Shown here: positions 1 through 5,225 of the stretch, piece by piece
How the letters are laid out: each line of letters opens with the position of its first letter
How positions within the stretch are numbered: the first letter of the stretch is position 1
NCBI GenBank assembly: GCA_030040865.1
Contig: JASHSX010000116.1
Span: forward strand, 1 to 5,225
DNA length: 5,225 nucleotides
Reading direction: 5' to 3'
Source of the DNA: Thermoplasmata archaeon
GTDB lineage: Archaea > Thermoplasmatota > Thermoplasmata > Lutacidiplasmatales > UBA184
The notes under the pieces: generated by a model
Told to the model about the DNA's origin: nothing
The model's input: the letters and a program-made list of their open reading frames with translations, nothing else
The model's database searches: none
Translations under genes and position numbers: made by a program

Positions 1-5
1 AGGAG
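1..5 (+). promoter_or_regulatory. Possible Shine-Dalgarno sequence for the DUF106 gene
   Basis: AGGAG would pair with the CCUCC end of 16S rRNA. It sits 12 bases before the GTG at 18, which is longer than the usual 5-8 bases, so it is a weak candidate. It also lies at the very edge of the window, where its upstream context cannot be judged. Confidence 0.3.
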
Positions 6-17
6 CCCCTACGGTCC

Positions 18-824
18 GTGCCGCTCGCCTCGGCCGACGACGCGGAGGGGGCAGAGACCGACGACGAGACGCCGTCGACCGAGACGGCGCCGGCGAGCGC
101 TCCGGCGCCACCGTCCCGGCCGCCGCCGCCTCCGTTCAAGGTCTCGACGTTCATGTACGTCTTCCTGGGATTCCTCGGGATCTGGATGCTGTTCGACCAG
201 TCCGCGCGCAACGCGCTCGCGGGGGCGCTCGGCATCAGCGCGAGCACGATCGGCCCGCTGTACCTCGCGATCGGCTTCCAGTCCCACTACCTGCTCGCGA
301 CGATGGCGCTCGCGGGCGCGCTCGAGATGGTGATCACCGCGGTCGCCTACAACTACACCACGGACTGGATCAAGGCCGCCAAGGTCCAGAAGTGGAGCCA
401 GGCGTTCCGCAAGGTCCAGATGGCCGCGATCCGCTCGGGCAAGAAGGACCGCATCGCGGCGCTGAAGCCGCACCAGGAGCGGCTCACGCGCCTTTCGAGC
501 GAGGTGACGATCGCCCAGTTCAAGGGAATGGCGATCACCTACTTCCTCCTCATCCTCGTCTACACCTGGGTCGGGCTCGTCATCTCGAACGCGCCCTCGA
601 CGGCGCAGACGATCACGGTGAACGGCGCCTCGATCGGGCTGTTGAGCCCCGTGCTGAGCGGGCTCCCCATCCCGTGGTGGTTCCTGATCTTCAGCCTGTA
701 CACGGTGCCGTTCTCGCTCGTCTTCCGCCGGGTGCTGAAGCACCTGTGGCTGCGGCGGTACGCCACCGAGCACCAGCTCCCGCCCATGGGCCCGGCCGCT
801 GAGGTGGTCGGGAGCCCCGCGTGA
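18..824 (+). CDS. EMC3/TMCO1-like (DUF106) membrane protein, Oxa1 superfamily
   Basis: A 268-residue integral membrane protein of the archaeal DUF106 family, related to eukaryotic EMC3 and TMCO1 and to the YidC/Oxa1 insertases; the family is thought to help insert membrane proteins. Hydrophobic segments lie at about residues 43-59, 90-110, 170-190 and 218-237. Between the second and third is a Lys/Arg-rich, probably coiled-coil hairpin (about 116-166), the hallmark cytoplasmic element of the family. The C-terminal tail after the last segment is also basic (RRVLKHLWLRR), which puts it in the cytoplasm. The first 40 residues are an acidic then Ala/Pro-rich tail, with five prolines in a row just before the first segment. 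The GTG at 18 is chosen because it is the only start codon in frame ahead of the first membrane segment, with AGGAG 12 bases upstream. The frame stays open to the left edge, so an earlier start outside the window is possible. The stop overlaps the cmk start. Position just before cmk and cbf5 matches the family's usual place after secY and adk. The family call is confident; the biochemical role is inferred from homologues. Confidence 0.85.
   Translation: MPLASADDAEGAETDDETPSTETAPASAPAPPSRPPPPPFKVSTFMYVFLGFLGIWMLFDQSARNALAGALGISASTIGPLYLAIGFQSHYLLATMALAGALEMVITAVAYNYTTDWIKAAKVQKWSQAFRKVQMAAIRSGKKDRIAALKPHQERLTRLSSEVTIAQFKGMAITYFLLILVYTWVGLVISNAPSTAQTITVNGASIGLLSPVLSGLPIPWWFLIFSLYTVPFSLVFRRVLKHLWLRRYATEHQLPPMGPAAEVVGSPA
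810..814 (+). promoter_or_regulatory. Shine-Dalgarno sequence for cmk
   Basis: GGGAG lies inside the last codons of the DUF106 gene, six bases before the GTG at 821. A second, better-pairing but more distant GAGGTGGT runs from 801. Together they support the overlapping GTG as the real cmk start. Confidence 0.5.
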
Positions 825-1369
825 TCTCGCGCGTCGTCGCCGTCGGCGGACCGCCGGGCAGCGGGAAGTCGACCGCCGGCCGGGGGGTCGCCGCCGCGCT
901 CGGGCTCACGTACCGCTCCGCCGGGGACGTGTTCCGCGCGGAGGCGCGGCGGTTCGGCCTGGACCTGGAGGCGTTCGGCCACTACGCCGAGATCCATCCG
1001 GAGGTCGACCGCACGCTCGACGCCCGGATGCAGGAGCTCGCGACGCCCGGCACGCTGCTCGACGGTCGGGTGCAGGGGGAGCTGTGCCGGCGGCGCAGCG
1101 TACCCGTCTACGAGATCCTGGTGACGGCGGACGAATCGGAGCGGGTCCGCCGGGTCGCCGCCCGCGACGGGCAATCGGTCGAGGAAGCGGCGCGCCGCCT
1201 CCGGGACCGGGAAGCGAGCGAGCGGACCCGATACTACGACCTCTACGGGCTCCGGCTCGACGAGGTGCGCGCCGACGTGACCGTGGACTCGACCCGGGTG
1301 CCCGCGGCCGAGGTGGTGCGGACGATCGTCGAGTTCCTCACCGCGCGCGAGGCGGGGAGGCGCCCGTGA
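821..1369 (+). CDS. cmk: Cytidylate kinase, archaeal type
   Basis: A 182-residue P-loop kinase that phosphorylates CMP (and dCMP) to the diphosphate using ATP in the cytoplasm, feeding RNA and DNA precursor synthesis. The Walker A loop GGPPGSGKST is at residues 9-18. The NMP-binding part follows: RSAGDVFRAEA (32-42), then AFGHYAE-HPEVDRTLD (51-67), the counterpart of the archaeal SAGxxFR and YAExDxxID signatures. LLDGRVQGEL (79-88) matches the family's LEGRL strand. A lid-like arginine-rich stretch, RDREASERTRYYDLYG (128-143), matches the REESEAKRYKKIYGI-like segment of archaeal Cmk. Length is normal for the archaeal family, which is shorter than bacterial Cmk. The GTG start shares GTGA with the stop of the DUF106 gene, implying translational coupling. 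GGGAG lies six bases upstream. An adenylate kinase-like assignment is less likely, because the SAGxxFR and YAE signatures and the neighbours point to Cmk. Confidence 0.92.
   Translation: MISRVVAVGGPPGSGKSTAGRGVAAALGLTYRSAGDVFRAEARRFGLDLEAFGHYAEIHPEVDRTLDARMQELATPGTLLDGRVQGELCRRRSVPVYEILVTADESERVRRVAARDGQSVEEAARRLRDREASERTRYYDLYGLRLDEVRADVTVDSTRVPAAEVVRTIVEFLTAREAGRRP
1354..1360 (+). promoter_or_regulatory. Shine-Dalgarno sequence for cbf5/truB
   Basis: GGGGAGG sits in the last codons of cmk and ends five bases before the GTG at 1366. Its GGAGG core is complementary to the archaeal 16S rRNA 3' end at near-ideal spacing. This decides the start of cbf5 in favour of the overlapping GTG rather than the much longer open frame upstream. 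Confidence 0.65.
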
Positions 1370-2307
1370 CCGGTCCCGAGGACGCCGTCACGGAACGGAC
1401 CGCGCAGGGGGCCTTCCTCCTCGTCGACAAACCTCGGGGCCCGTCGTCCCACCAGGTGACCGCGTGGGTCCGCGACCTCGTGGGCGTCGAGGTCGCCGGC
1501 CACGCCGGGACGCTCGATCCGAACGTCTCGGGCCTGCTCTGGATCGGGATCGGTCCGGCGCTCAAGTTGATCCCACTCGTCCTCGAATTCCCCAAGCGGT
1601 ACGTGGGCGCCGTCGTGCTGCACGCCGACGTCCCCCCGCGCGAGGTCGACCGCGTCCTGGCCGAGTTCGTCGGCCCGGTCTACCAGACGCCACCGGTCCG
1701 CTCGGCCGTGAAGCGCGAACGGCGCGTCCGGACGATCCACCGCCTCGCGCGCCTCGAGAGCGAGGGGACCCGCCACCTGATCGACCTCACCGCGGACTCC
1801 GGGACGTACGTCCGGACGCTCGCGGTGGACCTGGGGGACGCGCTGGGGGTCGGGGGCCATCTCGAGGAGCTCCGCCGCATCGGCACGGGCCCGTTCGCCG
1901 AAACGGCCTCGGTCCGGCTCGAGTCGCTCGCCGACGCCGCGGCCGCCCGCGCGGCCGGCGACCCCGCCCCGATGCTCGCGCTCCTTCACCCGATCGACGA
2001 GGTCTGGCGGGAGTTCCCGGCGGTCGTGGTCAAAGAAGGGGCGGCGAGCGCCATCGCGCACGGCGCTGGGCTCGCGAGCGGTGGGATCCTCGCGCTGCCG
2101 CGTTCCTTCGCGGCGGGCGCCTCGGTCGTCCTCGTGGACCGTCAGGGCGCCCTGCTCGCGATCGGGACGGCGCGTCACGACTCCGACGCGATCCGCTCCG
2201 TCCCCCGAGGGTGGGTCGTCGACGCGACCCGAGTCTTCGCCGACCCGGCCCGGTTCCCCGCGCTCTGGCAGCGGGCGAAGCCGGTGGGCCCGCGGACGGG
2301 TGGGTAG
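1366..2307 (+). CDS. truB: rRNA/tRNA pseudouridine synthase Cbf5 (TruB family) with PUA domain
   Basis: A 313-residue pseudouridine synthase of the archaeal Cbf5/dyskerin type. In archaea this enzyme is the catalytic core of H/ACA guide RNPs (with L7Ae, Nop10 and Gar1) and can also make pseudouridine 55 in tRNA. Motif I is VDKPRGPSSHQVTAWVR (residues 20-36). The catalytic loop is GHAGTLDPNVSG (45-56), with the nucleophile Asp51. Tyr79 is the conserved active-site tyrosine (KRYVGAVVL). YQTPPVRSAVKRERRVRTI marks the Cbf5 rather than bacterial TruB branch. SGTYVRTLAVDLG carries the conserved Arg150, and ELRRIGTGPF closes the catalytic domain. The PUA domain covers about 215-297, starting near FPAVVVKEGAASAIAHG. 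Start choice: the GTG shares GTGA with the cmk stop, has GGAGG five bases upstream, and leaves a short lead-in before motif I. The same frame is open upstream to 1084, but that part is the cmk gene read out of frame. Asn53 stands where many Cbf5 proteins have Lys; catalytic residues are intact. Gene symbol cbf5 is equally used. Confidence 0.94.
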   Translation: MTGPEDAVTERTAQGAFLLVDKPRGPSSHQVTAWVRDLVGVEVAGHAGTLDPNVSGLLWIGIGPALKLIPLVLEFPKRYVGAVVLHADVPPREVDRVLAEFVGPVYQTPPVRSAVKRERRVRTIHRLARLESEGTRHLIDLTADSGTYVRTLAVDLGDALGVGGHLEELRRIGTGPFAETASVRLESLADAAAARAAGDPAPMLALLHPIDEVWREFPAVVVKEGAASAIAHGAGLASGGILALPRSFAAGASVVLVDRQGALLAIGTARHDSDAIRSVPRGWVVDATRVFADPARFPALWQRAKPVGPRTGG

Positions 2308-2309
2308 GG

Positions 2310-2317
2310 TTATCTTT
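2310..2317 (+). promoter_or_regulatory. Candidate TATA box for the MMPL transporter, leaderless transcript
   Basis: TTATCTTT is a conspicuous AT-rich word in the 30-base gap between the cbf5 stop and the next GTG. Its centre is about 24-25 bases before the GTG at 2338, close to the spacing from an archaeal TATA box to the transcription start. No Shine-Dalgarno-like sequence precedes that GTG (the last 15 bases read CCGCACCCGCGACCC), so transcription beginning at or next to the start codon would explain both facts. The purine run GGGTAGGG before it is only a loose match to a BRE. The T-rich stretch could instead, or also, help terminate transcription of the upstream operon. Inference from spacing and composition only. 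Confidence 0.42.
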
Positions 2318-2337
2318 CGACCCCGCACCCGCGACCC

Positions 2338-5225
2338 GTGGCGACCGCTCCTTCGCCCCACGGACGCGGCGCGCTCCTCTTCGGCCGACTCGGCCGATGG
2401 ATCGTGAAGCACCCGTGGTACCCGATCGTGTTCTGGGTCGTCCTCCTCGCCGTGACGGTGCCGTTCCTCTCGCAGCTCGGCTCGGTCACGACGAACTCGT
2501 TCACGAGCGTCCCCTCGAACGCCCCGAGCGCCCAGGCGGACGCCCGTCTGGCCCAGCTGTTCCCGAACGAGACCGGCGGCTCGTCGACGTACCTCCTCTT
2601 CACCGGATCGAACCTCACCGACGCCCACGCGCAGGGCGTGATCGAGAACGTCTCGAACGCTCTTGCGGCCGATCGTTCGCTCTCGGCGGTCGCGTCGATT
2701 GACTCGGTCTATTCGATCTATGCGGGCTACCTCGCCGGCCAGCTTCGGCTCGCGAACGGCATCGTACAGCAGGCGCTCGCCGCGGATCCCTCGATCGTGA
2801 ACTCGGTCAACGGGTCCGCGACTCTGTTCTGGGGCCCGCCCGCGCAGTTCCTCGCGACGTGGACGCACCTCGTGGACGGGGGGACCTCTCCCCGGAACGC
2901 GTCCTACCCGGCCTTCGTCGCCACGAACGCGAGCCTCGCGAACGCCACCGCCACGACCGTGCTGACGGCGTTCTACGACGGGTACTCCGGCGACGGGGCG
3001 GGTTGGAACGGGACGGCCGACTGCGCGAGCGCATCCAACGCCACGACGTGCGCGACGGCCGCGGCACGGCTCAACGAGGCGCCGCTGATCCCGGTCCTCG
3101 TCCCGGAGCCGTCGCAACAGGCCGTGCCCACGGCAGTCCTCGCGAACCTCGACGCCACGAACGCCTCCTCCGCGACCGCCCAGCGGAGCGCGGCCTCGAT
3201 CGTCCTCGCCGGGGAGTCCGGGCTCCCCGCCGGGTGGATCGCGACCGTCTGGACGGCGTTCCCCGCGAGCGTCGTGACCCCGGCCGAGGCCGCGGCGTGG
3301 GCCACGGGCGCGGTGGCGAACGCGACGCTCTGGACCGAGCCGCTCTCGGTGCCTTTCGCGATCCGTTCGCAGTACGTGGACCCGTCCGGGACCGCGCAGA
3401 TCGTCGTCGTCGCCTTCTCGCTCGCGGACGACGCGACGAACGCGAGCGGCGGCCAGCCCGTCTACCACGATCTCGGGCTCATCGACGATCTCGTGCCGGG
3501 GGTCCTCCGCGCCTCCGACCCGGCCGCGACGATCGACTACGTGCAGACCGGCCCCGCACCGCTCGACCTGCTCACCCAGACCGCGGTGAACTCGTCGATC
3601 GCCCTAGTCCTGCCGCTGACCGTCGGACTCCTCCTCGTGATCTCGATGCTGTACTTCCGCTCCCCGATCACGCCGCTCGTCACCTTCGCGGGGCTCGGGA
3701 TCGCCCTCGTGCTCGGCCTCGGGGGGACGATCGTGATCGGGACGTTGATCCAGCACGTCGACTCGACGTCGCTCACGCTCGAGGAGGTGTTCGTGCTCGG
3801 CGTCGGCACCGACTACTCGGTGTTCCTGGTCGCGAGGTACCGCGAGGAGCTCGTCCGGGGGACGCCGCCGGACGAGGCGATCGAGACGTCGGTGGCGTGG
3901 GCGGGCCAGTCGGTCGCGACGAGCGGCTCGACCGCCATCATCGCCACCCTCGCGCTCGCGTTCAGCGGGGTCGCGCTCCTGGCGCAGTGGGGGGAGGTCC
4001 TCTCGCTCGCGATCCTGATCACGGTCCTTCTGTCGCTCACCATGGTGCCGGCGTTCCTGAAGCTCCTCGGCCCCCGGATCTTCTGGCCGTCGTCGGGGAC
4101 GCGGTTCGCGCGCCGCGCCGAGCGGGTCGCGGAGCGCCATCGGACCGAGCGGACGTATTTCTACCGGGTCGGCCGCGCGACGCAGCGGCGTCCGTGGGCG
4201 TTCCTCGGGATCCTGCTCGCGATCTCGGTGCCGCTCATCGCCATCGCCCTCACGGTCCCCCTCTCCTACGACTTCTACGAGCAGCTCCCGAGCGGGCACT
4301 CCGCGACCGACGGCCTCACCCAGCTCGGCAACCATTTCGGCGCGGGGTTCGCAGTGCCGTCGTACTCCCTCGTCACGTTCGCGTCGCCGCTCGTCGTCGG
4401 GAATACGACCAACGCGACCGAGTTCACGCAGTTAGGCGCCCTCACGACGATCGCGGAAGCGACCGCCGGCATCGCGACGGTAGAGTCGCCCGTCGGCGCG
4501 TACGGCGCCCCGCTCGCCGAGTGGCTCAACCTCTCGACGGCGCCGCCGGCGGTCCGGACGAACCTCTTGGGCACCCTTACCGGGTACGTCGGGTCCGACG
4601 GCCGCACGGTCCTCCTCGACCTCATTCCGTCGTCGTCGGGCCTCTCCGTCGCGGCGGTCGACGCGGTGTCGGCCGTGGACACCGCGTTCTCGAGCTACGC
4701 CCACGACCACGCCGCGGTGACGGCGCTCGCCTTCGGCGGCGGGGCGCCGACGACGAACGATCTCGCCAGCGCAACGGCCACCGCGACCGTCTACCTCGTC
4801 CTCGCCGTCACGATCGGGCTCATCGTCATCCTGCTCGTCGTCCTGCGGTCGTGGATCATCGCGCTGATGGCGATCGCGACGATCGGACTCTCGATCAGCT
4901 GGGCGTGGGCGACCACGTACCTCGTCTTCCAGGAGCTGCTCGGCTTCCCGCTCTTCTACTTCGTGCGTACGATCCTGTTCATCCTGATCCTCGGGCTCGG
5001 GATCGACTACAACATCTTCCTGCTCACGCGGGTCCGCGAGGAACGAGTACGGGGGCGGCCGTCCTCGGAGGCGACGGTGGAAGGCCTCGCGAAGACCGGC
5101 GGGATCATCACGGCCGCCGCGATCATCCTCGCGAGCGCGTTCGCCGCCCTCACCGTCGGGAGCTTCGTCCTCATCGCGGCCATCGGCTTCTCGGTCGCGA
5201 TCGCGGTCCTCCTGGACGCGATGGT
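2338..5225 (+). CDS. MMPL/RND-family transporter, C-terminus beyond window
   Basis: At least 962 residues of an RND-superfamily exporter of the MMPL type, which uses the proton gradient to move lipids or other hydrophobic molecules in characterised bacterial members; its substrate here is unknown. It is an internal duplication. Half one: membrane segment at about 26-46, external loop about 47-420, then segments near 421-440, 446-473, 482-500, 527-547 and 553-575. Half two: segment 620-640, loop about 642-815, then segments near 817-837, 840-865, 870-895, 923-943 and 945 onward. Each half has the signature GVGTDYSVFLVARYREE (488-504) or GLGIDYNIFLLTRVREE (886-902). Asp492/Tyr493 and Asp890/Tyr891 correspond to the two Asp-Tyr pairs of the MmpL3 proton relay. 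Loop one is unusually long, rich in Ala/Thr/Ser, with about 13 N-X-S/T sequons and the only two cysteines (229, 238). The GTG at 2338 is the only start codon between the in-frame upstream stop (2305-2307) and the first membrane segment, apart from GTG 2404 at its very edge. The reading frame is open to the window end, and the last membrane segment is cut. Probably transcribed from its own promoter. Confidence 0.9.
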   Translation, partial: MATAPSPHGRGALLFGRLGRWIVKHPWYPIVFWVVLLAVTVPFLSQLGSVTTNSFTSVPSNAPSAQADARLAQLFPNETGGSSTYLLFTGSNLTDAHAQGVIENVSNALAADRSLSAVASIDSVYSIYAGYLAGQLRLANGIVQQALAADPSIVNSVNGSATLFWGPPAQFLATWTHLVDGGTSPRNASYPAFVATNASLANATATTVLTAFYDGYSGDGAGWNGTADCASASNATTCATAAARLNEAPLIPVLVPEPSQQAVPTAVLANLDATNASSATAQRSAASIVLAGESGLPAGWIATVWTAFPASVVTPAEAAAWATGAVANATLWTEPLSVPFAIRSQYVDPSGTAQIVVVAFSLADDATNASGGQPVYHDLGLIDDLVPGVLRASDPAATIDYVQTGPAPLDLLTQTAVNSSIALVLPLTVGLLLVISMLYFRSPITPLVTFAGLGIALVLGLGGTIVIGTLIQHVDSTSLTLEEVFVLGVGTDYSVFLVARYREELVRGTPPDEAIETSVAWAGQSVATSGSTAIIATLALAFSGVALLAQWGEVLSLAILITVLLSLTMVPAFLKLLGPRIFWPSSGTRFARRAERVAERHRTERTYFYRVGRATQRRPWAFLGILLAISVPLIAIALTVPLSYDFYEQLPSGHSATDGLTQLGNHFGAGFAVPSYSLVTFASPLVVGNTTNATEFTQLGALTTIAEATAGIATVESPVGAYGAPLAEWLNLSTAPPAVRTNLLGTLTGYVGSDGRTVLLDLIPSSSGLSVAAVDAVSAVDTAFSSYAHDHAAVTALAFGGGAPTTNDLASATATATVYLVLAVTIGLIVILLVVLRSWIIALMAIATIGLSISWAWATTYLVFQELLGFPLFYFVRTILFILILGLGIDYNIFLLTRVREERVRGRPSSEATVEGLAKTGGIITAAAIILASAFAALTVGSFVLIAAIGFSVAIAVLLDAM

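Noticed and set aside
1084..1365. A 94-codon in-frame N-terminal extension of cbf5.
   Set aside because: It is cmk read in another frame; the extension is Arg/Pro/Gly-rich, while the GTG at 1366 has a strong GGAGG at ideal spacing and gives the normal family length.
2381..2397. Two copies of the palindrome TCGGCCGA one base apart, a possible operator just inside the transporter gene.
   Set aside because: It is explained by the repeated Gly-Arg codons (GGC CGA CTC GGC CGA) in the N-terminal tail and lies downstream of the proposed transcription start.
1464..2702. A 412-codon plus-strand open frame overlapping cbf5 and the start of the transporter gene.
   Set aside because: Arg/Pro/Gly-rich translation without motifs; it is the out-of-frame shadow of cbf5, whose frame carries all catalytic and PUA motifs.
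1243..3468. A 741-codon open frame on the minus strand across cmk, cbf5, the intergenic gap and the transporter gene.
   Set aside because: Its product is almost all Arg, Gly, Glu, Asp and Val with no membrane, fold or motif signal. It runs opposite three well-supported genes, and such long mirror frames are expected in GC-rich coding DNA.
3604..4335. A 243-codon minus-strand open frame rich in Arg, Glu and Asp.
   Set aside because: It lies opposite the membrane segments of the transporter; charged mirror translations are the normal antisense of hydrophobic GC-rich codons.

Overview
The window carries four genes, all on the + strand and tightly packed, in GC-rich DNA that looks archaeal. From left to right they are an EMC3/DUF106-type membrane protein (18-824), an archaeal-type cytidylate kinase (821-1369), a Cbf5/TruB-type pseudouridine synthase with a C-terminal PUA domain (1366-2307), and a large MMPL/RND-family transporter (2338 to the right edge, C-terminus cut off). 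There is no RNA gene, CRISPR array, mobile element or any gene-free stretch longer than about 30 bases.

Organism. The run DUF106 - cmk - cbf5 is the tail of the archaeal ribosomal-protein/secY/adk gene cluster, so the source is an archaeon. The genes for ribosomal proteins L34e and L14e, which many archaea carry between these genes, are absent; this is recalled for Thermoplasma-like and halophilic lineages. The proteins lack the extreme acidity of haloarchaea, so a GC-rich member of the Thermoplasmatota is my best guess. That is an inference, not something the sequence proves. All four inferred starts are GTG.

Layout and logic. The first three genes form one translationally coupled block: DUF106/cmk and cmk/cbf5 each share a GTGA stop/start overlap, with purine-rich Shine-Dalgarno-like sequences just upstream of the inner starts. 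They combine membrane-protein insertion (DUF106), pyrimidine nucleotide supply (cmk) and rRNA/tRNA modification (cbf5), a housekeeping mix typical of this cluster. After the cbf5 stop there is a 30-base gap holding the AT-rich word TTATCTTT, placed about 25 bases before the next GTG. This fits a TATA box driving a leaderless transcript, so the transporter is probably a separate transcription unit.

The transporter is the least ordinary part. It has the duplicated 6+6 membrane-segment plan of RND/MMPL proteins, with a GxGxDY proton-relay motif in each half. Its first external loop is very long (about 370 residues) and carries about 13 N-glycosylation sequons and the only two cysteines seen in the protein. 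I found no clear sign of a wholly new system; the glycan-rich transporter loop and the leaderless promoter are the points most worth checking.
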